Assembly: GCA_009838515.1 (NCBI GenBank)
Contig: VXRL01000041.1
Coordinates: forward strand, 86,571 to 150,570
Direction of reading: 5' to 3'
Origin: Terriglobia bacterium
GTDB taxonomy: Bacteria > Acidobacteriota > Terriglobia > Bryobacterales > UBA6623
DNA: 64,000 nucleotides
Shown: one piece after another, positions 54,780 to 64,000 of the stretch
How positions within the stretch are numbered: the first letter of the stretch is position 1
Layout: each line of letters opens with the position of its first letter
The notes under the pieces: generated by a model
The model's input: the letters and a program-made list of their open reading frames with translations, nothing else
What the model was told of the DNA's origin: nothing
Databases searched by the model: none
Position numbers and translations under genes: made by a program

Positions 54780-55508
54780 ATGCCGCGCTCGGATCTGTTT
54801 CTTTCGACCCGCCGCCGCGGCAGGATCGCCGCAGCGGTCTCAGCCCTGATACTGGGCTGCCTTGCGCCTGCCTCGGCGACCGTGCCCGATCTGACAACGG
54901 TGCTTGCCGAGATGGACGCGGCGGCTTCCGGCTGGACGGGCATGCGGGCCAGCCTCGAATGGGTGCGCTACATGGCGCTGGTGGATGACAGGAGCGTCGA
55001 GCGCGGCGAGATCGTCGTCCGCCGGACGGCGGATGGCAGCGCCTCGATGCTGATCTCGTTCGAGGAGCCGAACGTTTATTTCCTTTCTGTTCAAGGCACT
55101 AGGGTCGAAATCTACAAGCCGAAGATCAAGACCGTCGAAGAGTACGACGTGAGCGATTCCAAGGCCAAGATGGAGAACGCGCTGCTGTTGGGCTTTGGCA
55201 CTTCCGGCAGCTACCTCGGACAGCACTACGACATCAAGCTCCTGGGGCCAGCGACCGTCAACGGACAATCCGTCGTGCATCTTGACCTACAGCCGAAGGA
55301 TCCGCAGGCGGAGATGAACAGCCAGCGGATCGAGATGTGGGTCTCCACTGATATCTGGCAGCCTGTTCAGCAGAAAATTTATGATCGAAGCCCTGGAGAC
55401 TACCGGCTGTATTCGTATTCGGAAGTGGCTTTGAATCCTTCACTCACGGCACAAGACTTCAAGCTGCGCCTTGGTCGCGGCACGAAGCGTGTCCACCCGC
55501 AGCGATAG
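54780..55508 (+). CDS. LolA-like outer-membrane lipoprotein-sorting protein
   Basis: 242 residues with a signal peptide (RRGRIAAAVSALILGCLAPASA). The fold shows RGEIVVRRTADGSASMLISF, LSVQGTRVEIYKPKIKTVEEYD and the later repeat FGTSGSYLGQHYDIKLLG, similar to LolA/LolB-type lipoprotein carriers. It would shuttle lipoproteins to the outer membrane; a lone homologue may instead bind other lipids. The partner transporter is not nearby. Follows the small membrane protein by 24 bases. Confidence 0.85.
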   Translation: MPRSDLFLSTRRRGRIAAAVSALILGCLAPASATVPDLTTVLAEMDAAASGWTGMRASLEWVRYMALVDDRSVERGEIVVRRTADGSASMLISFEEPNVYFLSVQGTRVEIYKPKIKTVEEYDVSDSKAKMENALLLGFGTSGSYLGQHYDIKLLGPATVNGQSVVHLDLQPKDPQAEMNSQRIEMWVSTDIWQPVQQKIYDRSPGDYRLYSYSEVALNPSLTAQDFKLRLGRGTKRVHPQR

Positions 55509-55563
55509 CGCTCTTCAATGCGGCTGGCCATTCAGGCCGCTCGAGGCGGCGGCGACCGCTGGC

Positions 55564-57942
55564 TTAGCGGCGAATCGTAACGCGCGCACTGACCGGCTCG
55601 ACGATGTAAGGTGTCGTGCCTTCGTCCGAGAGCACCGATTCGGCCCGGATCTCGACCTCGTGGTCGCCCTCCGGGGCAGAGGCGGAGGCCTTGCACTGCA
55701 GGGCGAAGGCAGTCTGGGCTTCGCGCAGTTCGGCGGACTCGCATTCGACGCCAGCGGGCAAGCCGATGGCGCTGACAGTGACGGGCCGCCGGAACGCCTC
55801 GTCGCGCCAGATCGATCCCTGCCAGATCGATTCGCTGTCCGGCTGCATCACGAGCTCCGCTCCCAGTGGGGTGAGCATGTAGCCGTCGACGATATCGACT
55901 TCCAGTGCTTTGGAGATCAGCGTCTCTTTGCGGCCTTCGAACTCGACGGTGGCTGAAAGATTGAAGTTCACCATGCCTAGGGACGTGCGCTCGTGAGTGA
56001 ACATCCGAAATTCGCCCGCGTGCATGTCCTCGTCCTCGTCGTTGCTGCGCAGCCGCAGACCGCCCGAGTTTCTCGGAATTTCCACCTTCTTGGTCAGCTT
56101 CACGCCCTGTCGGCGAGGGTTGTACTGCCACTTTGCCATCAGTCCGCCGCCACCGCGCACGAGGCGTATTTTCCGCTCGGTAGCGAACCCCACCTCCGCT
56201 GCCTGTTCGGGCGTGACCCGTGTCGGCAGGTCCAGCCCCAGCCACTCGGCCGTGACGGCCTCTTGTTCCGGACCCTTGACGCTGACTCGTATGCCCGGAC
56301 CGGACGCGCGCCGGTCGAGATGCCGCTTGCCCTCCGCTGTCGCTCGGCCGCGTACCACGAGATTGAGCATCCGCAGCTCGGCGTCTGGCTCGGCTGTCAA
56401 GGTTAGGCGGCCGAGCTCGAAACGAGCCAGGGTGTTGTTGAGCGTGGACGTGGGCGCGATGTGCCCGCCCGATATCTCGAAGTCGTCGGGCAGGTTTTCC
56501 ACATAGAGCTCAAGCGGCCCTAAATAGCCGCGCCGCTCCGCTTGCACCGTGACGATGGCGGAGCCGTTGCGCGGAACATTGATGTACGGGTCGTTGAGCG
56601 TCAGCAAGAAGTCCGGGCCCTGCTTGCGAGCCACCAGCCGGTAGCTGAAGTCTTGGCCGCCGCGGTCGAGCAGGTCTTCGACGGCGACCGTAACCTCTTC
56701 TGTCCCGGGCGGGATCGCGAGGTTGACGAACGGGTACGTGGCGGTTTGCCCGGTCGTGCTGATGACATATGGGTTGGGGTCCCCGGCGTCCTTGCCCGCG
56801 ATTGCCAGAGTTTCATCCCCGTGCGATATCGTGAGCACGCCGTAGAGCGACGATCCGGGCAGCTCTCCGGAGCGGAGCTCGAACGACCACTCCTGGCCGC
56901 CCTGGACGGCCAAGCTGTAGAGGTCGATCTCGCCTTGCGCCGAGATCTGCCCGTTCATCACGACATCCTCGTTTAGAGTCCTGTCGGCGTCGGACTCGAC
57001 CACCTCGTCGCCATCGCTAAGGAGGAAAGGTACCGCGGACGGCGTGCCCGGCACGCGGACCCATGTCTCGCTGGCGGTCGCCGCCACGTCGGTGAGATCG
57101 ATCTCGGCTTGCACTGGCTGGTCTAGGTTGCCGCCGAAAAATTCCGCCCGCACCTTGGAGTTCCGGCTCCAGCCGAGCGGGAACACGCTGTCGGCATATT
57201 CGTAGTCGGCGATCGTGAGCCTGTAGAAGTCATGCTCCTGTTCGCTGAAGCGCTCGTCCCGAATCACGACCAAGTAGTCGCCGTCCTCCGGGACCTCGAA
57301 GTCGAGTCGGGCATCAAGGCCCAGTCCCGGAGAGTCGCTAGTCCTCGCCCGCACGAGTCCGGTGCTATCGCGCAGTTCGAGGTTAGGGTCGATCGCCGAT
57401 CCGACCTGGCGAGCCGAGGCTTCGGCCACGATCCGCTGCCCCTTGGTGGCGCGAACGCGGTAGATGTCTCGTTCCGCGCCTTGCAAGCGTCCCTCGACGG
57501 TCACGGGCATCGTGACCTCTTGTGCGATCTCCGGGAAGTCGTTCGACGCTTCGTTGCCATCGGGGCCTTCGTCAGACTCTTCTTCGGCCACTTGCGGGAA
57601 GCCCCCGACCATGAACAGCACGGCGTTGGAGATGCCGTCGGCGGTCTCGACTCTCAGCGGCACGACTCCCTGCCGGGCGTTGTTGTCAACCTCGATCAGG
57701 TAAACGAGGGACTCCGGAGACTCCGCGCCTGCCTCTCCCGGGACTGCCAGTGGGGTCGCTGTCATTGCAGCGCCGCCGTGCAGCCGGGGTGTGGGGGCGA
57801 GCCGTTTTCCGCGGAGCTCGAGGCGCACCGCGCTGCCGACCTGCGCACCGTGCGGGTAGATCGATTCGAGCACCGGTTGCGCGCACAGCGGCATCGCCAG
57901 CGCGAGGGCGAGAGTCATTCGGTAGCTGCCAATGGTTCGCAT
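55564..57942 (-). CDS. Large exported protein with PPC and Ig-like domains
   Basis: 792 residues with a short signal peptide (MTLALALAMPLCA). An IPT/Ig-like start (YPHGAQVGSAVRLELRGKRL) is followed by bacterial pre-peptidase C-terminal domains (DIYRVRATKGQRIVAEASARQVGSAIDPNLELRD, QGEIDLYSLAVQGGQEWSFEL) and further beta domains. No catalytic centre. This type commonly sits near planctomycete cytochrome and DUF1549-type genes. Divergent from the M20 peptidase at 58124. Confidence 0.88.
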   Translation of the reverse strand: MRTIGSYRMTLALALAMPLCAQPVLESIYPHGAQVGSAVRLELRGKRLAPTPRLHGGAAMTATPLAVPGEAGAESPESLVYLIEVDNNARQGVVPLRVETADGISNAVLFMVGGFPQVAEEESDEGPDGNEASNDFPEIAQEVTMPVTVEGRLQGAERDIYRVRATKGQRIVAEASARQVGSAIDPNLELRDSTGLVRARTSDSPGLGLDARLDFEVPEDGDYLVVIRDERFSEQEHDFYRLTIADYEYADSVFPLGWSRNSKVRAEFFGGNLDQPVQAEIDLTDVAATASETWVRVPGTPSAVPFLLSDGDEVVESDADRTLNEDVVMNGQISAQGEIDLYSLAVQGGQEWSFELRSGELPGSSLYGVLTISHGDETLAIAGKDAGDPNPYVISTTGQTATYPFVNLAIPPGTEEVTVAVEDLLDRGGQDFSYRLVARKQGPDFLLTLNDPYINVPRNGSAIVTVQAERRGYLGPLELYVENLPDDFEISGGHIAPTSTLNNTLARFELGRLTLTAEPDAELRMLNLVVRGRATAEGKRHLDRRASGPGIRVSVKGPEQEAVTAEWLGLDLPTRVTPEQAAEVGFATERKIRLVRGGGGLMAKWQYNPRRQGVKLTKKVEIPRNSGGLRLRSNDEDEDMHAGEFRMFTHERTSLGMVNFNLSATVEFEGRKETLISKALEVDIVDGYMLTPLGAELVMQPDSESIWQGSIWRDEAFRRPVTVSAIGLPAGVECESAELREAQTAFALQCKASASAPEGDHEVEIRAESVLSDEGTTPYIVEPVSARVTIRR

Positions 57943-58123
57943 GGTTGGCTTGGGGCGGCTCCGACGGTAGCCGGCTGGCCGACGCCCGATTCAAGAATAA
58001 CAGCGATGAAGCGCTCGGCACGCTTGATTCCGGCGGGAACGAGTCTGTTTGCGCCGGTCGACCGCCAGCGGAGAGCACGAGTCCCGTGAACAGTTCCCGA
58101 AGGATGCGTCTAACCTGATAGAA

Positions 58124-59515
58124 GTGTCACGCTGGACCTTGCTCGCCCCGTTCTTGCTGGCCGCCATGCTGCCGGCCGCCGAACCGGACTGGCCAGCCGT
58201 CAAGAGCAAAGCTCTGGAAACGCTGGTCGACCTGGTCAAGCTGGACACCGCACAGCCGGAAGGCAACGAAATCCTGGCGGCGCGCTATCTGAAGGAGAAA
58301 CTCGACCGCGAGGGCCTCGCCTCGGAGATTTTCGAGGCTGCGCCCGGCCGGGCCAGCCTGGTGGCGCGAGTCAAGGGCAACGGTCGCAAGCGCCCGCTGC
58401 TGTTGCTCGGTCACCTCGACGTGGTGGCAGTGGAGCGCGACGAGTGGTCCTTCGATCCGTTCGGAGGAGAGGTCAAGGACGGCATCCTGTACGCCCGGGG
58501 CGCGTCGGACGACAAGGGAGTCGTGGCTGCATCGTTCCATGTCCTGTTGGAGCTTTGGCGCCAGAAGACGCCGCTGGATCGCGACGTGATCTTCCTCGGC
58601 GTGGCCGACGAGGAATCCGGCGGGGACTTAGGCATCACCTACATGCTCGCCGAGCATCGCGACGAGATCGACGCCGAATTCGCGATCAACGAGGGGGGAA
58701 AGGGAGTGTTCGACCGCGACCTGAGCTACACGCGGTTCGAGATCCAGACTGCCGAAAAGACCCCCCGGAGGATCGACCTCAAGGCCGTGGGCACTTCCGG
58801 CCATGGCTCGATTCCTCTCAGGGACAACCCGATCGGGGCGCTGGCGCGGGCCGTCGGGCGCCTCTCCGAACATGAGATGCCGGCCCGCTTGAACGAGACC
58901 ACCCGCGAGTACTTCACCCGTCTGGCCGAAATCGCCGAGCCCGACAAGGCCGCGGTGTTTCGCGCCATCCTGACTGACGAGCCCACTGCTGACGACTACG
59001 AGAAGCTCCGCGAATTGTCCCCGGTCTACAACTCGATGGTGCGCACGTCGATCTCTCCGACGATCCTGCAGGGCGGATACCTGAAGAACGTCATTCCATC
59101 CGAGGCCAACGCCACGGTAGACATCAGGGCCCTCCCGGACGAAGATCCCGAGCGGCTGTTCAGCCTGCTGAAGAGAGTCATGGACGAACCCGCGGTGGAT
59201 CTCGTGCCGCATCGGCAGACTCGTCCGTCGCATTCCCCGTCAGCGTTGGGCAGCGATGCGTTCTTGGCTTTTGAGCGCGTTCTCGGCCGCATGTACCGTA
59301 GCGTGCCGATCCTGCCCGCCATGTCCACCGGTGCAACGGACTCCGCACAACTGCGGCATGCCGGAATCGCGAGCTACGGCTTTGGGCCGGCGCGTCCGGA
59401 ATGGGATCTGGCAAGTGGCATCCATGGCCGCAACGAGTATCTGTATGTCAAGCCCTACCAAGACTATGTCGAGATCCTTTGGAACGTAGTTGTCGAGATC
59501 GCCGGTACGAAGTAG
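58124..59515 (+). CDS. M20-family metallopeptidase, exported
   Basis: 463 residues from GTG 58124, giving leader RWTLLAPFLLAAMLPAAEPDWPAV. Zinc-site residues: His in LLGHLDVVAV, Asp in GRGASDDKGVVAAS-like DDKG, and DEESGGD. It has the usual dimerisation domain and a C-terminal GPARPEWDL/GIHGRNEY block. A periplasmic carboxypeptidase or dipeptidase; substrate unassigned. Transcribed divergently from the PPC-domain protein. Confidence 0.93.
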   Translation: MSRWTLLAPFLLAAMLPAAEPDWPAVKSKALETLVDLVKLDTAQPEGNEILAARYLKEKLDREGLASEIFEAAPGRASLVARVKGNGRKRPLLLLGHLDVVAVERDEWSFDPFGGEVKDGILYARGASDDKGVVAASFHVLLELWRQKTPLDRDVIFLGVADEESGGDLGITYMLAEHRDEIDAEFAINEGGKGVFDRDLSYTRFEIQTAEKTPRRIDLKAVGTSGHGSIPLRDNPIGALARAVGRLSEHEMPARLNETTREYFTRLAEIAEPDKAAVFRAILTDEPTADDYEKLRELSPVYNSMVRTSISPTILQGGYLKNVIPSEANATVDIRALPDEDPERLFSLLKRVMDEPAVDLVPHRQTRPSHSPSALGSDAFLAFERVLGRMYRSVPILPAMSTGATDSAQLRHAGIASYGFGPARPEWDLASGIHGRNEYLYVKPYQDYVEILWNVVVEIAGTK

Positions 59516-59713
59516 GCGGTTTTTCCGGCCGTCCCGAAACCTGTTGGGGCCAGAAGACAAGTGCGAAGACCTCTGGCGATCGCGTGTGTCCGGCCTAGCA
59601 GCGACTCCTGCTAGGCGCTTGTTGCACGGTTGCGAGGACCCAGCCGGTACACGCGATCTAGGGTGGGTTGCCCGGCGTTCGGCGGTAGCATATCTCACGA
59701 GGTACAGCTGCCA

Positions 59714-61174
59714 ATGACAAGGCTCGAACAGGCGTTCTTGGTCTCCTTCGCCGGATGGATCACACTGGCTGCCGCTTCGTGCAGCGCGGAGACTCGCCCT
59801 ACGCTGCGAGCCGGAGCCGCAGCGGTGGACATCACGCCCCGCGACTGGCCGCTCCCCATGATCGGGTCTTTCCGGTACAGGCCCGCAACCGGAGCCCACG
59901 ATCCGTTGCGCTCGCGCGCGCTGGTACTGGACGACGGTACCGAGACCGTCGCGATTGCGATCGTAGACAGCTGTTATATCCCGAGGGAGACTCTCGACGA
60001 GGCCAAACGCCTAGCACAAGCGGAAACTGGAATACCCGCTGACCGCGTGCTGATCGCGGCCACCCATACCCACACCGCGCCCCCGCCTGCGCCCGGTGTG
60101 GGCCTGCGCGGGCCGGAGCCGGAGCAGGACTCTCGAAACGAGCAACGCTATTCCCGGCAACTGATTGATGGCATCGCAGCGTCAGTTGCAAGGGCCTTCG
60201 AGAGTCTGGAGCCTGCCGAGATCGGATGGGCGCGCACCGACCTTCCGGATGAAGTCTTCAATCGGCGTTGGTTTATGAAGAACGGGACGATCCCGCCGGA
60301 TCCCTTCGGGGGGACAACCGACCGAGTGCGGATGAATCCTCCCGCCGCCAGTCGCGATCTGATAGAGCCTTCCGGTCCGGTAGATCCCGAAGCCGTCGTG
60401 CTATCGATCAGGACGGCCGCAGAGAAACCGCTAGCTGTCCTCGCGAACTATTCCTTGCACTATGTGGGTAACATTCCGGCGGGGTTGGTGTCGGCAGACT
60501 ACTTCGGGGAGTTCTCGCTTGCCATAGCCAAGCGCCTGGACGCTGGCGAGCATTTCGTCGGCATGCTCTCCAATGGCACCAGCGGAAACATCAACAACAT
60601 CAATTTCTCCAAGCCGCGATCGCGGCGGGAACCCTTCGAGCAGATTCGCAACGTCGCCGGCAAGCTCGCGGACGCCGTGGCGCAGGCCCATGCGGGGATC
60701 GAGTACAGTCCCGATGCCAGTCTCGCCATGGAGCAGGTCGAGCTAGCGCTTGCCCGGCGCAAGCCCACGCGTCCAATTGTTGAGCAGTCAAGGACCCTCC
60801 TCCAAGGCGTGCGGCCCTCCGAACTTACGAGGCGCCACATTTACGCGCAGAGAGCGATCGATCTGCATGAAGGCCCGGATAGCGTTTCTGTCGTGCTGCA
60901 GGCGATTCGCATCGGCGATCTGGGCATCGCGGCCTTGCCTTTCGAGACCTTCGTCGAGACCGGGCTCGCAATCAAGCGTGACAGCCCACTCCAGGCGACG
61001 TTCGTGATCAGCCTCGCGAACGGGGCCGAGGGATACTTGCCGACTCCGGAACATCACGCGCTCGGAGGCTACGAGACTTGGCTCGGCACTAGCCGGGTCG
61101 AGGAGCAGGCCTCGGAAAAGATCCGTGAGCAACTCCTGTCTTCTCTTCGCAACGTGGCGATGGAAGGCGATTGA
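59714..61174 (+). CDS. Neutral ceramidase-like exported protein
   Basis: 486 residues from ATG 59714. Signal-like segment FLVSFAGWITLAAASCS could end in a lipobox-type cysteine. The family's N-terminal block RAGAAAVDITPRDWPLPMIG and the zinc-type histidines in AATHTHTAPPP support a neutral/alkaline ceramidase fold (N-terminal domain). Length is shorter than full ceramidases, so a lipid or N-acyl hydrolase is possible. No operon partner. Confidence 0.88.
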   Translation: MTRLEQAFLVSFAGWITLAAASCSAETRPTLRAGAAAVDITPRDWPLPMIGSFRYRPATGAHDPLRSRALVLDDGTETVAIAIVDSCYIPRETLDEAKRLAQAETGIPADRVLIAATHTHTAPPPAPGVGLRGPEPEQDSRNEQRYSRQLIDGIAASVARAFESLEPAEIGWARTDLPDEVFNRRWFMKNGTIPPDPFGGTTDRVRMNPPAASRDLIEPSGPVDPEAVVLSIRTAAEKPLAVLANYSLHYVGNIPAGLVSADYFGEFSLAIAKRLDAGEHFVGMLSNGTSGNINNINFSKPRSRREPFEQIRNVAGKLADAVAQAHAGIEYSPDASLAMEQVELALARRKPTRPIVEQSRTLLQGVRPSELTRRHIYAQRAIDLHEGPDSVSVVLQAIRIGDLGIAALPFETFVETGLAIKRDSPLQATFVISLANGAEGYLPTPEHHALGGYETWLGTSRVEEQASEKIREQLLSSLRNVAMEGD

Positions 61175-61328
61175 GCGTCGAAGTGCGCAAGGTTCGCCAG
61201 GGTCGGGGCCGGGCTTGATTCTCAAGCAAGAGCCTATCGCGCCCGCTTGTCCAGGGCCGGTCGTCAGCCCTCCGGGGGCTCTGCGAATGCAGCTCTTTGG
61301 TTGCCGTACCTGTCTAGGATCGCGAGTG

Positions 61329-62315
61329 CTATAGGACCGGCTCGAACTTCTGCACTACGCCGCTCAGTTGGGCGATGAACACGCTACCGTCCGCCGCAAC
61401 GGTAGTACCGTGGCCCCCGACATCACCCGGCAGCATGGCGGCAACAGTGCCGTCGAGGCTGCGGAGCACACCGCCGGCCCATATCTTCTGGTCGGCCGTC
61501 ATGTACAACGTGGAGATGCCGCCTACGCCCTCCCACTCTTCGAGAAACTTGCCATTGGAATCGAACACCTGAATCCGCTGATTGTCGCGATCGGTGATAT
61601 AGACTTGTCCCTCGCCATCGACCACCAGGTTATGAGGCAATCCGAACTCTCCCGGGCCTATGCCGCGGCTGCCCCAGTCCAGCAGGAATCTACCCTCGTT
61701 CGAGAACTTGACGATGCGCGCGCCGGCGTATCCGTCGCTTACGTAGATCGTGCCGTCCGTGCCAAATGCCACGTCCGTGGGTAGGTTGAAGTGGCTCTCG
61801 TCCGTGCCGGAGACTCCCACTTCTCCGAGTTGCAGGAGCACGTTGCCATCGGAATCGGTCTTGTAGACCGCATGCGCCGTTGCATCCACGATCCAGATGT
61901 GGCCGGACGGGTCGACGCGGATCGAATGAGCGCCGCACGAATAGCAGCCCGCTGGCCCGTAGACGGCCGTGTACCCAGAACCACCGGGGGCCCGATTCTC
62001 TGGGGCAACCCCCGTCACCTTGCCCCCGCTGATCGAAACGCCGCCAAGTGAACGAATGAAGTTGCCGGAGACGTCGAATTCCATGATCGGGAGGGCTCCC
62101 CGATGGAATACCAGGATGGTTCCCTGCGCCGTCGTTGCCACGGCCACGGCCTCGCCGAAGTGCCAAGGGGACGGGGTTCCCGCGTCAGTGGTCGCCGGCA
62201 GCGGCCATTGAACCTCCCGGTAGGTCTCTTGCGGGGGAGCCATGCAGGCGGATGTCATTCCCAAGTAGCACGCCAGCATGGCGGGAGCCAGTTGCTGGAT
62301 CCGGTGTTTGTACAC
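61329..62315 (-). CDS. Exported NHL-repeat beta-propeller protein
   Basis: 328 residues. Leader QQLAPAMLACYLGMTSAC has a lipobox-like end. Multiple NHL blades follow, e.g. GHIWIVDATAHAVYKTDSDG, FNLPTDVAFGTDGTIYVSDG, GLPHNLVVDGEGQVYITDRD. The arrangement resembles PAL-type lyase or scaffold propellers. One internal CysTyrSerCys segment appears in YGPAGCYSCGAHS. The catalytic role is not clear. Transcribed ahead of, not with, the ceramidase; downstream of hemH. Confidence 0.85.
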   Translation of the reverse strand: MYKHRIQQLAPAMLACYLGMTSACMAPPQETYREVQWPLPATTDAGTPSPWHFGEAVAVATTAQGTILVFHRGALPIMEFDVSGNFIRSLGGVSISGGKVTGVAPENRAPGGSGYTAVYGPAGCYSCGAHSIRVDPSGHIWIVDATAHAVYKTDSDGNVLLQLGEVGVSGTDESHFNLPTDVAFGTDGTIYVSDGYAGARIVKFSNEGRFLLDWGSRGIGPGEFGLPHNLVVDGEGQVYITDRDNQRIQVFDSNGKFLEEWEGVGGISTLYMTADQKIWAGGVLRSLDGTVAAMLPGDVGGHGTTVAADGSVFIAQLSGVVQKFEPVL

Positions 62316-62761
62316 GACATTCCCTCCGTGGGGCCAGGCAATCGGGCATGCTATGCGACCCGACGGCCCTCCCGCGCCCTCTCGGCCGGATGCCGCACCT
62401 CATGCGGCGTCGCAGCCCGAGCTCGGTGTGCCGGACCGCGTGACCGGCCCTAGGGTAGCGGAATGCCTTGGCGCCTGTCCGAGATTTCTCCGGCCGGCTT
62501 GCCGCAATAGCGCAAATCGGGGTCTTGCCAACTCGTCGTTGCAAGTTCTGGCCGCCATTCCATCGTTCACCGGACCGATCGAGAGCTATCACAGGCCGCT
62601 ACCAGCGGCGTTCCCGTGGCATTCAATCGCAGGGTGGACCGTGCCGTGACCTTGTCCTCGCCCACCGGACCGGAGCGCTTAGCGAGATTCGTGTCATCGC
62701 CTTTTGGCCCTCAAGGGCGGGCGAAACTGGCCCTGAAAGAGCAGGGAATTCCCAACCCGCA
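62316..62761. other. Intergenic stretch between hemH and the NHL gene
   Basis: 446 bases with no supported gene. One inverted repeat stands out: ATGCCGCA (62390-62397) pairs with TGCGGCGT (62403-62410) around a CCTCA loop, eight pairs including one wobble, about 75 bases upstream of the NHL start. It may be a leader structure or a terminator without a T run. The rest has no evident motif. Confidence 0.4.
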
Positions 62762-63760
62762 TCAAGCATCAAGCTCGGTCGTGAGTACAAGGTCGGCGAG
62801 CGCTTGGATGAATGCGGGGCTGTCGTTCAGGCCGGTCGTCGTCTCGAAATGGCGGATCCCTAGGGAGGATGCTTGCTCGCGGGCCTCGATGTTGATCTCT
62901 GACAGCGTCTCGAGATGATCGGACACAAATGAGATTGGCACCACTAGCACCGCGTTGCAGCCGCTTCGGCCAAGGCGGCGCAGTGTCTCGGTCAAGCCGG
63001 GCTTGAGCCATCGCTGTGGCCCGATTCGGCTCTGGTAACACAGAGTGTAGGGAGCTTGCAGAGCGCACTCGCGGACCACTCCTTGCACGGTCTTTTCGAT
63101 TTGGTTCTGGTAGGGATCGCCCTGCCGGACGAGCTTTTGCGGCAAGCCGTGCGCACTGAACAAGACGTGCGGATCGGACTCTGCCGGAAGCCTTGCCAGC
63201 GCTGCGGACACTCGCTCCTTGACTGCGGCGATGTACATGGGGTGCGAAGGGTAGGAATGAATCGTTGCAGTGGACAGGTTGAGCTGCTTCCGTGCGGCAC
63301 AACGCTCCCAGTCACGCACAGAGCTCCCAGTCGTAGCGGTGGAGTACTGCGGGTAAAGGGGAAGCAGTACGACGCCCTGGCAGTTCGCTGCCAACACCGC
63401 TTCGACGGCCGCTTCCGTAGAGGGCTTGCCGTAGCGCATGGCCACGAACACCCGGCTGCGCATGGAGCGGTTCAACTCCCGCTCCAATAGGCGCGCTTGG
63501 CGCGCAGTGATCTCGCCGATGGGCGATCGGCCTCCAATCGAGGCGTACAGCGGACGGGCTTGCTTAGCTCGCCACTTTGCCGCGTGCTCGGCGAGCCAGT
63601 CTTGTGCCCAGCCAGGTATCGGCAGGTTGAATAGTTCCGGATCGCGGAACATGTTTTCGAGGAACGGTTGAACCTCGTCGAGCGAAGACGGTCCGCCCAG
63701 CTGCAGCAGGACTACGGCGACGGGCCCAGGCGATTCTTCCGATGGGCTGGGCGGCGGCAT
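62762..63760 (-). CDS. hemH: Ferrochelatase HemH
   Basis: 332 residues. Catalytic histidine in VLFSAHGLPQKLV and the glutamate in SDHLETLSEINIE, with VVLLQLGGPSSLDEVQPFL at the start. It inserts ferrous iron into protoporphyrin IX (or coproporphyrin in some lineages) to make haem, needed for the several c-type cytochromes in the window. It follows a DUF1552 gene by 68 bases on the same strand. Confidence 0.96.
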   Translation of the reverse strand: MPPPSPSEESPGPVAVVLLQLGGPSSLDEVQPFLENMFRDPELFNLPIPGWAQDWLAEHAAKWRAKQARPLYASIGGRSPIGEITARQARLLERELNRSMRSRVFVAMRYGKPSTEAAVEAVLAANCQGVVLLPLYPQYSTATTGSSVRDWERCAARKQLNLSTATIHSYPSHPMYIAAVKERVSAALARLPAESDPHVLFSAHGLPQKLVRQGDPYQNQIEKTVQGVVRECALQAPYTLCYQSRIGPQRWLKPGLTETLRRLGRSGCNAVLVVPISFVSDHLETLSEINIEAREQASSLGIRHFETTTGLNDSPAFIQALADLVLTTELDA

Positions 63761-63828
63761 GTGGGTCCAACCCTTGCGAAGCTCCGCGGCCGGTATGCCG
63801 CGCGGCGTCGGCGGGCCGATTCCCAGGC

Positions 63829-64000
63829 TCAGATATCGCTCAGTCGGTCCAACGTGCCGGTGCCGTCGCCCAAGGTCTCGGGTCGGACACCGACCCGATC
63901 CAGCAGGGACAGGTAAAGGTTGTTCATCGGCGTCTCGCCGGCATAGCGGACGTGGCGGCCGGGCGTCAGAGTACCGCCGCCTCTGCCAGCCACCAAGACG
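63829..64000 (-). CDS. DUF1552 family protein, C-terminal fragment (runs off the window)
   Basis: The 57 visible codons read VLVAGRGGGTLTPGRHVRY, then TPMNNLYLSLLDRVGVRPETLGD, ending LDRLSDI. This matches the C-terminal end of DUF1552 proteins, as in the complete copy at 14425-15768 (VLVGGSGGGRIDSGQHLIYG). The start is beyond base 64000. A DUF1592 partner would be expected further upstream, outside the window. Confidence 0.85.
   Translation of the reverse strand, partial: VLVAGRGGGTLTPGRHVRYAGETPMNNLYLSLLDRVGVRPETLGDGTGTLDRLSDI

Noticed and set aside
1..64000. CRISPR array or prophage
   Set aside because: No regularly spaced direct repeats, no cas genes, and no phage structural or integrase genes were seen.

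Overview
The window looks like chromosomal DNA of a GC-rich, Gram-negative, soil-type bacterium, most likely an Acidobacteriota (Bryobacterales/Solibacter-like). This placement is inference from gene content: very large TonB-dependent receptors with an N-terminal carboxypeptidase-regulatory-like domain, planctomycete/acidobacterial DUF1592 cytochrome plus DUF1552 pairs, FG-GAP/ASPIC proteins, sulfatases, PPC-domain proteins, hopanoid genes (hpnC, hpnD and the start of hpnE), and a thioredoxin/PDZ selenoprotein beside selA. Except for one small toxin-antitoxin island, a frameshifted Sel1 gene and a possible IS-end relic, it reads as ordinary core and niche metabolism rather than as a mobile region.

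Layout. 1-3.7 kb (minus): hopanoid squalene genes behind a gamma-glutamyltransferase. 3.9-7.6 kb (minus): one giant reading frame of FG-GAP repeats, ASPIC/UnbV, a TlpA-like thioredoxin and TPRs, interrupted by a single in-frame TGA that carries a good bacterial SECIS hairpin. 7.7-17.7 kb (minus): two TonB-dependent receptors, a small secreted protein and a DUF1552/DUF1592 pair. 17.8 kb: tRNA-Thr and a possible IS-end relic. 18-20.3 kb: divergent ergothioneine genes egtD and egtB. 20.4-27.3 kb: an enolase-superfamily enzyme, a leucine-rich-repeat protein, a frameshifted Sel1-repeat gene, two sulfatases and an amidohydrolase. 27.5-31.2 kb (plus): selA, yjbQ, a thioredoxin-CxxU/PDZ selenoprotein (TGA = Sec) and an nDsbD-like protein, in one tight operon. 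31.2-40.6 kb: a Gfo/Idh/MocA oxidoreductase, an adenylate-kinase-like protein, a PhoD phosphatase, nadA, an A-type Fe-S carrier, moaA, an aldo/keto reductase and an AraD-type sugar-acid dehydratase. 40.7-41.5 kb: a FitAB/VapBC-type toxin-antitoxin pair followed by a diverged copy of the dehydratase 3' end. 41.8-46.5 kb: a membrane protein, acyl-CoA dehydrogenase, C4-zinc coiled-coil protein, lipid kinase and an epimerase. 46.6-52.2 kb: an exported FAH-family protein, a five-CxxCH cytochrome, a sorbosone-dehydrogenase-like propeller and a DUF1080 protein. 52.2-55.5 kb: prfA, DUF1385, a membrane protein and a LolA-like protein. 55.6-64 kb: a PPC-domain protein, an M20 peptidase, a ceramidase-like protein, an NHL propeller, hemH and the 3' end of a second DUF1552 gene.

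Main point of interest. Two genes have in-frame TGA codons that I read as selenocysteine. In both, a GC stem with a GGT-containing apical loop follows the TGA. One sits in the selA operon itself (Cys-Ala-Pro-Sec, redox type). The other joins two reading frames into a protein of about 1220 residues, with Sec at position 543 and a separate WCPPC thioredoxin centre. selB, selD and tRNA-Sec are not visible here, so Sec decoding is inferred from selA, the frames and the hairpins.

Caveats. No database search was possible. The first ~100 bases look like low-quality contig-end sequence. Start codons were moved inward where a signal peptide, ribosome-binding site or neighbouring stop argued for it, and this is stated in each entry.
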